Assembly (NCBI RefSeq): GCF_021130785.1
Contig: NC_060207.1
Coordinates: forward strand, 106,428,001-106,492,000
Direction: 5' to 3'
Length of the DNA: 64,000 bases
DNA from: Homalodisca vitripennis
Taxonomy: Eukaryota; Arthropoda; Insecta; Hemiptera; Cicadellidae
Shown: one piece after another, positions 41,906 through 51,708 of the stretch
How the letters are laid out: every line of letters starts with the position of its first letter
Position numbering within the stretch: position 1 is the stretch's first letter
Notes under the pieces: model-generated
What the model was told of the DNA's origin: nothing
What the model saw: the letters and a program-made list of their open reading frames with translations, nothing else
Database searches by the model: none
Translations under genes and position numbers: made by a program

Positions 41906-43667
41906 GCGTATTAATTTTTTTCTATCGTGAACTTTGTAGCTGTCATTCCTGCTGCCGAGCAACATCTCGCGCGCCATGTCCGCGAGCTCGGCCGATTCTC
42001 TGATTACAACTTCGAGTGCTTTTAGACTTCTAATCTACTAATCTTCACTTTTTTTCGACTACAGCTACAATGTCGAGCCAAGACGCTGACGCCCGCGCTT
42101 GTGAGTCAACATCAACGTGAAGGGAAGTCAATTTGAAAGTATTAAATAATTATTAAGTTCGTAATCAAAATTCCTATAAAACATTGGAACCATTAGGCCC
42201 ACCTCTGTGATATCGTTTAGTTCATAATCACTCTATTTGGCAGCAACGTGGCAATACATTATTTTATTTTTAACATCTAGAAGTGGTGTTTTTATGTTTA
42301 TTTGCCACAATTAAACATATAAGTAAACTTTGCAAATCGAGTATTGATTATTACGACCTCAGCGGTATCCAACCCCATGTGTTTCGTCCGTTCGGTACAG
42401 TATAGCGGCTGAACCAAGAAATCTACCTTCTTTTTAACGAGAACCCCCATAGTTCGAATCCAAAGAATATGTGACAAAAATGTTAGCACCTAAAATGTGA
42501 GAGGAGGCATTTTTAAAGGTTTCCAAATGTAAAAGAAGGTCAAGCCGTACCTCATTTTAAAATATGTATTGTCTGATCATTTTGAAAAAAAGGTTTAATT
42601 TATTTCACTTCTTTTTACAGGGTCCAAAATGTCAAAGCTGTACGTTTTAACAGTTTTTTTGTTCTTTTTTTACGTTACCTTGTTATACATTTCAGCAAAT
42701 CTAAATTTTTATCCAAGGTTACCAAAAAGTACTCCTTCAAAGAAAATATGTTCATATGTAACTTTTCAGCCAATTTCTATATTTTTTATAGGTCAAATTT
42801 AAAATACTACAAATTAGCTAAACCAAAAAACATCAAATAGCAAGGTAAGACTTTGGTTTTAAAGTTTCGTTTCATCCTGGATGATTGAGAAATAACGCCA
42901 AAAAAAATTTTTCGCGATGATCTTTGCACAATAGAGTTTGTCTTGTGGTCCCGATCAACAAAGTTGGTCTTAAAAGCATTTGGTCAATAAGTGACTACTG
43001 AAATAAATATAATTGAAAATATTTATCCAGTCATTGTAATCTACTTTCAGTGTCATAGTATCGTTTGAATTGCTGCCTATTTTAATAAAACATATAGTAC
43101 GTTGGTCTAAAAAATACTTCGGTCAAAAATAATTACTTCCGAAAATTGGAATCTACTTCGTAGTAGTAGCGGCACTAGAATATAGTTCTTCAAGGAACAA
43201 CCTATTTCAGTTCCTTTAGGTGGATTAAATTCTACAAAAACCTTAACTTTATATCTATTGAGACATAAAGCACGTGTGTTTCAAATTTCACTGTTCCATC
43301 TAGCCTATCGGGAAGATGACAAGATAAAAAATATATTTCTTTTAGGGTTGCAACTCCTTACAACTCCTATGGGTGGTTGATTATTATGAAAAAATGTTTA
43401 CTGTCTCTTAAGAGTATAAGCTACTTGTGTGCAAAATTTCATCTTTTTAGGACATCAAGAAAAATAGAATATAGTCTAGTTCTTCTAGGACTTTCAAATC
43501 CATTTCTACTCTTATGGACGTTTGATCTTTATAATACTTTAGTTTTTATATTTTAGTTATGAAGCATACATCTACTACGTTGTAAATCTCTAGGATTTCG
43601 AAAGAAGTTGTAGAATTGGTGGTGATGAGTGAGTAAGGTATTTCCCTTTTATAGGCAAATATATATA
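41906..43667. other. Intergenic before the Maverick
   Basis: A GC-richer patch at 41940-42110 contains a possible microexon (see findings). 43180-43590 resembles interspersed-repeat 3' sequence (aatttcactgttccatc, gcaaaatttcatc). No gene is supported. Confidence 0.35.
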
Positions 43668-43938
43668 AGTAGATATAAATATGGGGTTTCTAGCGCACTT
43701 TTGGAGCCGACCGAAAATAAATAGAAATTCCTGTTTAAAGGACAATAAACGAATCTGTAAAATCAAACAGTAAATCACGAATAAAAAATTAACCGAATCC
43801 GTTCCAAAAGCGACCCAGAATCCCCTACTGACCAAAAATGAAAAATCACGAATGAAAAATAACCGAATCTATAGCTGTTTGCTTCTACTTTCTTAAGCTG
43901 TTTTAATGTAAAATCTCCTTAGAATCAATGTAAAATAT
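43668..43938. repeat. Maverick left terminal inverted repeat
   Basis: The reverse complement of this stretch aligns with 59361-59641. Long identical runs occur at the outer tip (ggtcggctccaaaagtgcgc) and the inner third (gattctaaggagattttac, agcaaacagctatagattcg). The middle part has diverged with several indels. Just inside, two 21-bp tandem copies of tattggaaatgttgccaaatc lie at about 43937-43980. Confidence 0.93.
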
Positions 43939-44154
43939 ATTGGAAATGTTGCCAAATCTATTGGAAATGTTGTCAAATCTGCTACGAATAAACTATAAAT
44001 CATCGAAATCTTTTTAAAAACTTATAAACGGAAATGATGGAATTTGCTAACAATCACTCGAGAAGTCGAGAGAATTGTCAACATCTTCGTTGTTTGACGA
44101 GGTTCATTATTTATCTTTTCCAAGTGTACTATAAAATCATCGAGGATTTCTGGC

Positions 44155-44532
44155 TTAAAATCGTAGACAAAATTCAACATCCAGATAATGAAAAAATACA
44201 GGTAATATCTTTTTATAATAAATGTGTGTATTTAAACCAACAAATCTGATATATTCATCAAATAACATATTGATCTTTTCAATATTTTCAATAGATAATT
44301 CGAATTTTTCATTCTTTTTTCTAAATTCTGTAACAAATTTTGTTTGTTTTTCACCTCCATTTTCCAATTTTATAATCAGATTATTCAAATGTGTTAATCT
44401 GTTTTTTCTTTTCTTAGGTTTAGGTTTTTCATACAATATCAGATGACAATCATTACAAACTAAATATCTTTTATCAATAACTTCTCCTTTATTATGGCAT
44501 TTGTAACAGTTGGCAATATACACTTCATTCAT
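44155..44532 (-). CDS. Zinc-ribbon protein, candidate VLTF3-like late transcription factor
   Basis: 125 codons, intact. A zinc ribbon sits at the N-terminus (C9-x2-C12, C26-x2-C29). It is followed by a basic stretch (KPKPKKRKNR), a helical segment beginning RLTHLNNLI and a C-terminal block with YYKKILPVFF. This order (ribbon, R-x-x-H helix, charged helices, YY/I-rich end) resembles the VLTF3 family of late transcription factors of poxviruses and other large DNA viruses. The resemblance is by eye and moderate. The start at 44530-44532 sits in TTTCTATATAAATG, diverging from the next gene with only 26 bp between the two ATGs. It lies next to the left terminal repeat. Alternative: an unrelated small zinc-binding regulator. 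Confidence 0.5.
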   Translation of the reverse strand: MNEVYIANCYKCHNKGEVIDKRYLVCNDCHLILYEKPKPKKRKNRLTHLNNLIIKLENGGEKQTKFVTEFRKKNEKFELSIENIEKINMLFDEYIRFVGLNTHIYYKKILPVFFHYLDVEFCLRF

Positions 44533-44558
44533 TTATATAGAAAGGTCTTTTATTATAA
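44533..44558. promoter_or_regulatory. Divergent promoter between two Maverick genes
   Basis: Only 26 bp separate the start codons at 44532 (minus) and 44559 (plus). Each ATG is preceded by a T-rich tract and ends in TATAAATG (TTTCTATATAAATG and TTTTATTATAAATG). The two signals therefore abut or overlap. Confidence 0.55.
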
Positions 44559-44804
44559 ATGGAAATTATGGAACTAACTCTGCCGAGATATAAATTTTTC
44601 AGCGCAAATGTTTATGTTTATATTTCAACTAATGAGATAAAAAGAAATGATTTTATTTTATTATTCAACTATTTAGGATATTTTATCTATGATTACAAAG
44701 ATTATTACGGAATAAATCGAGATTTTTCATCAGCGAAAGAGTATATTTTTGAAGTTTTAGAAGGAATGAAAGAGAATAATATGAACATCATCAATTATTG
44801 TTAA
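44559..44804 (+). CDS. Small hypothetical Maverick protein, 81 aa
   Basis: Intact frame from an ATG in the TATAAATG context, divergent from the zinc-ribbon gene. The protein is rich in Tyr, Phe and Asn (YVYISTNE, YFIYDYKDYYG) with no membrane segment or metal-binding motif. I recognise no family. It could be an early small regulatory protein, but nothing in the sequence shows a function. Confidence 0.5.
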   Translation: MEIMELTLPRYKFFSANVYVYISTNEIKRNDFILLFNYLGYFIYDYKDYYGINRDFSSAKEYIFEVLEGMKENNMNIINYC

Positions 44805-44814
44805 AGACAAAATG

Positions 44815-45400
44815 AATGATTGTGTCTTTGGTGTAGTGTTGTTAGTGTGCGTGTTTGCGCTATGGGGAATCACATCACATTCAACTTCTACGGTGTCTAT
44901 TTTTTAGAGACTTGGCCCTGCACTGCTACTGTCCAACCAAGTTAATAGCTAGGAGCTTTTATTCGGGTCTTGGACTCTGGTTTTTTTTAAAGTCTCAATT
45001 TTCTTTGGTAACTAGTGTGTAGAAGTTGATGGAGAGATACAATTAGGGAATTTGTGTCGGGTGTTTTGTAAGTGTAATGTTGTATTAATGAATGATGTGA
45101 ATGATGAATGTAATGAACGAATTAAGGAAGAGAAGGAATGAACGAATCAAGGAAGAGAAGGAATTAAGGCATGAAGTGGAAAGGTGAGGAAGCAAATGGC
45201 GCGCCAACCACAGTTGTCATTACTCGGCTTGTTCTATAGTCATTACACTATGGCCACTCGTGTAAAGACTTGTCCCCAACCACTGAACGACAACCATGTC
45301 TTCCTCAATAACAAGCGCGCCTGAAGCTCTGGGATTTGAACCCAGAACCTCAGGCTTTGAAGGCAAGCGTCTTACCAACTGAGCTACGGAGAGTCTCGAA
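44815..45400 (-). mobile_element. tRNA-headed SINE-like insertion in the Maverick
   Basis: On the minus strand the head at about 45395-45325 is tRNA-derived: box A TAGCTCAGTTGG is a perfect match, box B GGTTCAAATCC is good, and the T arm CTGGG/CCCAG pairs. The anticodon loop CTTCAAA gives UCA, and the acceptor and D stems pair poorly, so it is not a decoding tRNA. An unrelated body of about 500 bp with a 24-bp internal duplication (ttccttctcttccttgattc) follows to about 44815. Exact ends and target duplication are not clear. Confidence 0.65.
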
Positions 45401-45979
45401 AGTTATAAGCTATATCTCTGCTAAGTTGTTCTCACTTTTACAATTAGGAGTGCTAGTTTACAAGTTTATTAATAATTTTATATTTCAAAAACCACTCAAC
45501 CGATTTTAATGAAATTTGGTACACATATAGTAAATACTTAACTCTTTCGACTTAACTTATCCATAAGGGTGAAATCATCCCCTATTTCTTAATATTCACA
45601 AAACAATTTTATCAGAAAAATCTGAAACTTCAAAAACAAGAGAGTTCTACTTAAAATTTCATGAAAATAACAAAATTTTCAAAATCTACCCCAATCATCC
45701 CTTATCTTTAAGCTCTTATATCTCGAGAACTATTGGAGCTTTTTTGATGAAATTTGGTATATAGGATCAGTAAATATTAAAGTATTTTTTTAAATCATCA
45801 CTTCCGGTCCAACCCTTAAGATGACCTTGAAATAGATTTTTCCTTATATCATCCCTATTTTTCAATATTTCTTTATATAATTTAAATTCAATGTTCTTAT
45901 CAATGTCTTTAACTATTCTGTAAAGTTGTAAAATTATCCAATGCATAATATAGAAAATAAGACGATTTTTTCTAAAATT
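45401..45979. other. Non-coding tail of the capsid region
   Basis: No gene. Two stretches of the type ccgattttaatgaaatttgg (about 45500 and 45730) are related to each other and to sequences common in insect interspersed repeats. Confidence 0.45.
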
Positions 45980-47156
45980 TTACTGAATTTCTCTAATATC
46001 ATTCTTAATCACGTCATATGATAAAAATTTCTCAGAAACAACAACAACATAACAAATCGCGTTTGTAACAGCATTTTGAAAATCCATATTGATAATGATA
46101 TCGTTCTTTGAACCAGAAATATTTGTCAAACTCTTTGTTGTATCAATGACATAAATGGGTCTATTTGCTATAAATTCTTTGGGATTGTAATACATTTTCA
46201 TATTTGTGTAGTAAACTTTCTTAAAATCTTGATACATCTGATACATAAGACCTCCGGAAATGTTTAAATTCTGTAATTCATCTGGATAATAAGAACCATT
46301 CAATTTTACTCTGATATTTTTCACATTCAAACTATCGAACTTTGAAGGATTTTTTTCTTGATTATTTTGTCTATCTGTTTGAAAACCAACAATAATGAAC
46401 TTGGGATTGAAAATATTTCTATAAATATTTGTAATATCGAACGAATAAGTTGTTTCAGTAATACCTTTTTGTTCAATACATTGCCAATCTAGAAAATTAA
46501 ACATGATGTTTTGACTTTTTGTAATTTCATCAATCAACCTAATTTTACTCGTGGTTTTATGATCAATCATCGGAACTCTAATGAAAAACTCGTTAATTGT
46601 AATTTTGCCATCAACTGGCATATCATTTCCAGTTTTTGTTTTTAATATAGCATCATCATCTTCAGCTCTTATGAAACTAATGTAAAATCCACCTTTATAG
46701 ATTGGAAAATTTACATTTTCAAAGAATCCTAAGCCGAAATGTGCTAAATCACCGACCGCTTCAAATTGTCCAAATTTAAAAGTTGATTCAAAACTGTTGA
46801 TTCAAAACATCACTTTTGGAATAAGATATGGTTCCTTTAATAGTACTTAATTGACCGCAATTTTCAATTTCTTCTATCAATTTATTGTGTTTCTTTACTT
46901 CAATTTTAGAGAATAAAAATGGTACGAAATTATCAATCAATCTGACATCATTTGTTCCAAGATATGCTTGACCATCTTGTTTTGTTAAAGTTCCAGAAAT
47001 ATAAAACTGGAAGTTAGACAAACAAAAATGATCTCCAAAATCAATATTAAACTCAGTTCTTTTATTCGGTTCATTCAAATGTTGTTTACTAATTGGATAG
47101 AAATTTTTAAACTCCGCCCTTTCAATATCGCCTGAATACTTTTTGTAGTCCACCAT
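45980..47156 (-). pseudogene. MCP: Maverick major capsid protein (double jelly roll), frameshifted
   Basis: Homologue of the Polinton/adenovirus-lineage major capsid protein that forms the icosahedral shell. The N-terminal 122 codons (46788-47156) start at TATTAAATG and contain the FxDHFCLSNFQFY-like first strands. The downstream frame (to 45980) carries the typical C-terminal block with PKFIIVGFQTDR, a conserved FD, and NGSYYPDELQNL. The two frames join through a one-base indel in a TTTT run at about 46785; the upstream frame ends at a TGA there while the other continues without stops. One lesion in about 390 codons makes this one of the better preserved capsid genes. It lies last in the minus-strand gene series, followed by the SINE insertion. 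Confidence 0.88.
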
Positions 47157-47242
47157 TTAATAAGAGAAAATTTCAAAATTCTTTTACGAAAATTTTAATC
47201 ATGTATAAGTCTATAAGAAAAGATATAAATTTTAGTCATTTA

Positions 47243-47641
47243 TTAATGATCTACTTCGTCATATTCGGGATTTTCTGCTTTAAATTTTGCAATTTCGGCC
47301 ACATATTTCAATAAAATTTGCACAGGATAGTAACCGCTATCTATAATATTGTTCCAATCAACTGAATCTTTAAATTCTTCCAAAAATCCTATGCTCAAAT
47401 GTTGATAAAGGCAAAGAACAGACATGTGTTCTTTATATTGATAATGTATATTTTCTTTAATGAATTCTGGGGACAGATTTTGATATTTTGCAATGTTATA
47501 CCAAATCAATTTGTTTACGTATAATCTCATCATATCTTCGGATAATTCATATTTTTGAGAAATATCATCCCAATGTTCTTTTTTCAAATCTCTTTCGTGC
47601 TGCATTATAAAAAGATCGAAAGCACTGTAATGTCCCGCCAT
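47243..47641 (-). CDS. Maverick hypothetical protein with LSPEFI-type repeats, 132 aa
   Basis: Intact. It contains at least two copies of a short pattern of the type YQxLSxxFIxE (YNIAKYQNLSPEFIKEN, YQHLSIGFLEEF) and DW(N/D)I words. Similar repeats occur in proteins of large DNA viruses and phages. The start is ATAGAGATG behind a T-rich TAATAAATAG tract. It lies between the capsid gene and a small zinc ribbon, on the same strand, with short spacers. No known biochemical role. Confidence 0.6.
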   Translation of the reverse strand: MAGHYSAFDLFIMQHERDLKKEHWDDISQKYELSEDMMRLYVNKLIWYNIAKYQNLSPEFIKENIHYQYKEHMSVLCLYQHLSIGFLEEFKDSVDWNNIIDSGYYPVQILLKYVAEIAKFKAENPEYDEVDH

Positions 47642-47668
47642 CTCTATTTATTAAGAAAAATTTCAAAA

Positions 47669-47812
47669 TCAAGTTTTTATAAATTGGCTCTTTTTAGTGT
47701 TACATTCAGCACATTTTCCAGAAATTCTTTTAACTCCATTGATATTTGCGTAATATTTTATATCATTTGTTGCAGTTTTTGCCTTACACCTCACACAATA
47801 TATGAGCGCCAT
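47669..47812 (-). CDS. 47-aa zinc-ribbon protein (DUF5679-like)
   Basis: A short intact gene starting at 47810-47812 in CTAAATAAATGG and ending at TGA 47669-47671. Four cysteines form two CxxC pairs (C6, C9, C34, C37), and GKCAECNTKKSQFIK follows. The layout matches the first 48 residues of the Maverick integrase (C8, C11, C36, C39, then CKTKKSKFIK). I place both with the small DUF5679-type zinc ribbons found in Polinton-like elements. The gene sits in the structural cluster between the 132-aa protein and the coiled-coil gene, so a virion or regulatory role is possible but unproved. Confidence 0.7.
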   Translation of the reverse strand: MALIYCVRCKAKTATNDIKYYANINGVKRISGKCAECNTKKSQFIKT

Positions 47813-47827
47813 TTATTTAGGGAAAAT

Positions 47828-48759
47828 TTATCGTGCATAAACCCCTGCGAGAATACCTACCTCACCAATTCTTTTATCAAGTTCTTCATGGAACTTATTC
47901 ACTTGTTTTTCTAATTTTTGAAATTTATCAGCATATGAATCACTGTATTGAACAAATTTATGAGCAATATTTTCAAAGGTTTTGGTGGCATCTAAACTGA
48001 ACTTATCAAAAGACTGTTGAAATGTTGTTATTTTTTCATTAATTTCGTCACAATTTTCTATAGATCTTTTATTTCTGGCTTCTAACTTTTCATAGACTTC
48101 TGTTGTAAAATCTTTAACATGTTGTTTATGATTCTCATAATTTTGTTTTAGTTCATTAAACATTTTAATATGATCTTCAAATTTATCTTTTACGATAACA
48201 TCAAACGGATAAATTCCCTTACTAACGCTGCTAAGTCTTTTTCCTTTAAAATCTAAGGCATTTTTAACATTCGGATCATTTAAATCAACAATATCGATGT
48301 TTTCTGATAATTTTAGAGGTTTTAAAATTTGTTCTTTAACAACAACATCATATTTGTCAATACCAGGTCGAACACCGACAATTCTTTTTTTATTAGCCAA
48401 ACTAACATAATTCTTTTCAACTTTGATCGCTTCAATAATTTTATCAGCTTTTTCGATATGATATATTAAATTGGTAAATATTTTTTTGCACCATCTTCAA
48501 ATTCTTTTTTCAATGTTTTTATTTTATCAGCAACTTCATTTGAACTCATGAAATTTGCAAGTTTGTTATCATATTCTGCTTTAAAATCTTCAATCTCGAC
48601 AGCAAACATATCTGAATCTGGAAGGTTTTGTAATAAATTTTCTAACTTGTTATCAAACTCATTTATCAAACTATCAAAATTCAAACTATTATATACATTT
48701 TGAATACTTTCTGTTTTAATTTGTGTTCCAAATACATCAAAAATATATTGTGAATCCAT
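47828..48759 (-). pseudogene. Coiled-coil Maverick structural protein, frameshifted
   Basis: Two minus-strand frames appear to be one gene. The first starts MDSQYIFDVFG at 48757-48759 (AATAAATATGG context) and stops at 48466. The second is open across that stop in another frame and runs to 47828. The shift is at a run of seven A at about 48483. Both parts are rich in heptad-like Leu/Ile/Phe, Glu and Lys (EEFKAEYDNKL, KFQKLEKQVNKFHEELDKR), indicating long coiled coils, with no membrane segment. The end ILAGVYAR is compact. A fibre, scaffold or minor capsid function would fit its place among capsid genes; I do not recognise a named family. Confidence 0.6.
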
Positions 48760-49132
48760 ATTTATTAAGTAATAATTTGTTAACAACTTCTTTAAAATCT
48801 TTACCATCAGTCACCTCATTCAAAACAAAAACACATAAATGACCACAAATTGGGGGATCTTTATAATCTTGAATCTGAGAATCATTGTAGTAGACGCTTT
48901 ATTTTTTCCAATATTTAATCAATTCTATAGGTGGTTTGTCCTCAATTCTTCCATACGAATCAAAATAACATGCATTCTTATCATTTTTATAATAACAAAC
49001 CCAATGCGTTCCACTTCCCATTATCGAGTCTAAATTCACAATTCCACACTCAAATTTCTTAACTTTTTCAGGTAATGTATCTCTCATGAAGATTCCTCTA
49101 AAATGTTTAATATTTTTGCAGATTTCTTTCAA
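48737..49132 (-). pseudogene. PRO: Adenain-like cysteine protease, nonsense codon before the Cys
   Basis: Relative of adenovirus protease (C5/C48, Ulp1-like fold), which matures capsid proteins. Visible are GIVNLDSIMGSGTHWV with catalytic His43 and YFDSYG with Asp58. An in-frame TAA (48899-48901) follows codon 77. The same frame stays open after it and carries the Gln motif and ICGHLC with the catalytic Cys at codon 96, then ends at TGA 48737. The stop removes the nucleophile, so the protease is inactive unless read through. No ATG precedes the homologous region in frame; the open stretch starts with TTG, suggesting another change near the start. Its 3' end overlaps the start of the coiled-coil gene, and its 5' end abuts the 49.1-kb gene. 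Confidence 0.85.
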
Positions 49133-49143
49133 TTCCGCGAATG

Positions 49144-49614
49144 TTAATGGTTTGATTTCAAAATTTTTTTAATGTTTGATTCCACGTAATTCAAAGTTTT
49201 TTCATCTAATCCAGATCCTGTAACATCTTCCAACTCTTTATCTAACCAATTTAAAATGTTTCGAACAATAGGAATCACGTCTTTTTTAACGATTGGAGCA
49301 GCTTTACGAACATAAGGAACAACATTTTTAACAACTGGAATATTTTCTCCAAAATCTAATAAATCTTTCAAAAGTCCACCATTTTTAAGCTCTTTCAACT
49401 GATTATAAGAAAATTCTATTCTAATTCCTTTATCGTTTTTCTTATGTTTTTCGAGTTTATTGTATTGTCTATTTGTTAAAAATATCTCATCACTTCCATT
49501 TTTTAATTGATCTAATTTTAATTGAATACTGACAGGAATTCTTTTCTTAAAAGCTGATTTTATTTTACCTTTTTGATTTTTACTGAAATTCACGTTCACA
49601 GATTTCTACTCCAT
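49144..49614 (-). pseudogene. Maverick minor virion protein (pX/pVI-like candidate)
   Basis: The ATG at 49612-49614 lies in TATATAAATGG but codon 3 is TAG; the frame then stays open for about 150 codons to 49144. The N-terminal half has the pattern FSKNQKGKIKSAFKKR, then LTNRQYNKLEKHKKNDKG and EFSYNQLKELKNGG. This is a basic layout found repeatedly in Maverick structural proteins. The C-terminal half has a Pro/Val/Lys helix stretch (PVVKNVVPYVRKAAPIV) that could be membrane-active, like adenovirus pVI. It lies between the PLA2 gene and the protease. The functional label is inferred from position and composition only. Confidence 0.55.
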
Positions 49615-49622
49615 TTATATAG

Positions 49623-50935
49623 TTAAAATTTTAAGTTCTCTTCGATTCCCATTCCTAGTTTTCTTTTTAAAAACATTGCTCCAGCTGTTGGAAGTGCAGC
49701 AAATCTTTCACCTAAACTAGCATCTTTTGATAAAAATCTATCCATTGCTTTATCTTGCAAAACTTTATCTGCAATATGCCTAGAATTTGTGTCTCTATGT
49801 TTTGCATAAAAAACGTCGTGTTCCATTGCAGCTTGATCTAATTTATTCACACCAGGATCTCCTCTTTTTAGTCTTTGTTCAAGCTTTGTCCCAGGCCCCA
49901 GATATTGATAACCTGGTACGTGTAATTCAAAAGGTAAATTGTTGATAAAATCATTCAAAAGTCCACTACCTTCAATCAAAATTGGAGAACTTATTTGAGG
50001 AAATATTCGTTTTAAATATTTAATTCCATCAGGTTTTTCAATCAATTCATCAAGTTTGTTCGAAATAAAATCTTTAATTGCTTTCTTTTTGTTTAAAAAA
50101 ATTGTTATTTCCAGCCTTTTCTTGAGCATAAATATAATTAATAATTCCATCGAGTTTTGTCAAATCGTCGATATATCTGTATTCAATCTTATTATCACTG
50201 TATTTTCTCACACCTGATCCTTCGATTTGATCTTTATTTTCCCAAATTCCTTTAATTAAGTTCATATATTTTTTACCTCTACTTGACTTAGGTTTTTTAG
50301 TGGATGGATCATTATTTTTGTAAATTGAATCAGACTTCCATAAAATTTCTGTATACTTCTTCAAATCTTCTTCAGAATATAAATCTTCTTTTGGAACATC
50401 ATTGTCTGTTATTAATCTCCATAAACCTTGAGTTCCTTCATATTTTACATTATCAATAATTATATCATTATAACGGGTAAATTTCCAATCATAAAACTTT
50501 TTTTCTATCCCAATACAAACCAAATTTATCATCCTTTGCTCTAGGAAGAAATTTTTTACCAATTTCACCAATTATCATATCCGTTGTCCCAGGACTTATT
50601 GGTTCAACTATGGTAGAGTCTTCAATGATTCGAGGTCTAAATGGTGTTGAAGATGGTAGTTTTGGCAATTCAAACTCTTCTACTTCAGATTCTGGAATCG
50701 AAATATCAGCAAATTGTCGTACAACTGGAACCAAATCCATCATATTTTTATTTTGATTTAAAACATTTTCAATTTTACCTTCAACATTTTTAACTGCAGA
50801 AGTTACAGGTCGATTAATTTTTTGAAGAAATTCTTGTTCTTTTTCATCACTTCTAATCTGTTCTTTAAATTCTTTGATTAATTTCTTTTCGATTTGATCA
50901 CGTTTTTTCGCTTCTTCAGAAGGTACGATCACCAT
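49623..50935 (-). pseudogene. PLA2-domain virion protein, two frameshifts
   Basis: Three overlapping minus-strand frames read as one long gene. Part 1 (50489-50935) starts MVIVPSEE at TAATTAAATGG and is Glu/Lys rich. Part 2 (50074-50571) carries YEGTQGLWRLIT and STKKPKSSRGKKY, a signature of a widespread Maverick protein family (DUF8207-type, by memory of the motif). Part 3 (49623-50150) holds a parvovirus-type phospholipase A2 domain: YLGPG Ca-binding loop at residues 83-87, Asp105, and HD (111-112) with Tyr115. Shifts lie in an A7 run at about 50510 and a T7 run at about 50100. In parvoviruses such a domain breaches endosomes during entry. It could also be two adjacent genes rather than one. 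Confidence 0.72.
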
Positions 50936-50956
50936 TTAATTAGAAAAATTTTGAAA

Positions 50957-51031
50957 CGTGGAACGTGAACGTGGAACGTAAAAACGTGAACGTGGAACGT
51001 GAAAACGTGAACGTGGAACGTGAAAACGTAC
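50957..51031. repeat. 21-bp minisatellite between Maverick genes
   Basis: About 3.5 copies of gtgaacgtggaacgtgaaaac lie in the 125-bp gap upstream of the PLA2-type gene and downstream of the ATPase end. The unit repeats the words aacgtg and cgtgga. Confidence 0.9.
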
Positions 51032-51060
51032 GAGATTATTACACGTTTATATTAGAAAAT

Positions 51061-51695
51061 TTATTCAAATATTTTTTTAGGCTTCAAAGTTAGATTAATA
51101 GTTAAAAATCCATAGTCTTCTTTCCAAATTTTATCACATAACTCATTAAAGTGGTTAAAACTCATATCAAATCCCACACAATTGTTGTAAATCTTTCTCG
51201 AATAGTGATCATCTTGCTTAAAACACACAACATATTTAAATTATTTCTTATAACTTGTTTATCAACCTTTGACAAGCATTGAGAAAGATAGATACAAGAT
51301 ATGTTTTTGTGACGAGACATTACGAAATATTCCTTAATAACATCCTGATTTTCCAAAATACAATCATCAAAAACGATTAAAGAATTGGGTTTACATTCGC
51401 TTAATGGAACTATGTCCTCAGAAGCATTATAAAAATGTGATATTTTTTTGCTGAAGTTCTTCTCAATATTTTCGAATCTTTGTTGTAATTTTTTGTATGC
51501 GTCTTGTTCTAAAGATTTACTAAAAACATATAAATTTGAATAGGGAATTAATCTATTGTAGATGAAATTCAATAATAAAGTTGTTTTTCCACATCCACTT
51601 GAACCAACAATTAACAATCTAATAGGTTGCTTTTTCTTATTTTCTTCAAACGTTTGAAGTTTTATCTGATCTTTGTGCTTTAAAAATTTCTCCAT
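51061..51695 (-). pseudogene. ATP: Packaging ATPase (A32/FtsK-HerA type), frameshifted
   Basis: Pumps genomes into capsids in this virus lineage. Walker A is GSSGCGKTT (residues 31-39) and Walker B is LIVFDD (106-111), followed by the sensor-like SRHKNISCIYLSQ. The frame opened at 51695 runs to 51162 but its last 20 codons are unrelated to the family. The genuine C-terminal part (NNCVGFDM..., ending at TAA 51061-51063) is in another frame, consistent with loss of one A at about 51222. It starts at TTATTTAAATGG, back to back with the penton gene, with 13 bp between the two ATGs. Confidence 0.9.
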
Positions 51696-51708
51696 TTAAA
51701 TAACGAAA
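51696..51708. promoter_or_regulatory. 13-bp divergent start region, ATPase and penton genes
   Basis: The two start codons are separated only by ttaaataacgaaa. On the minus strand this gives TTATTTAAATGG; on the plus strand AACGAAAATG. So little space implies very short leaders or initiation at the codon itself. Confidence 0.5.
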
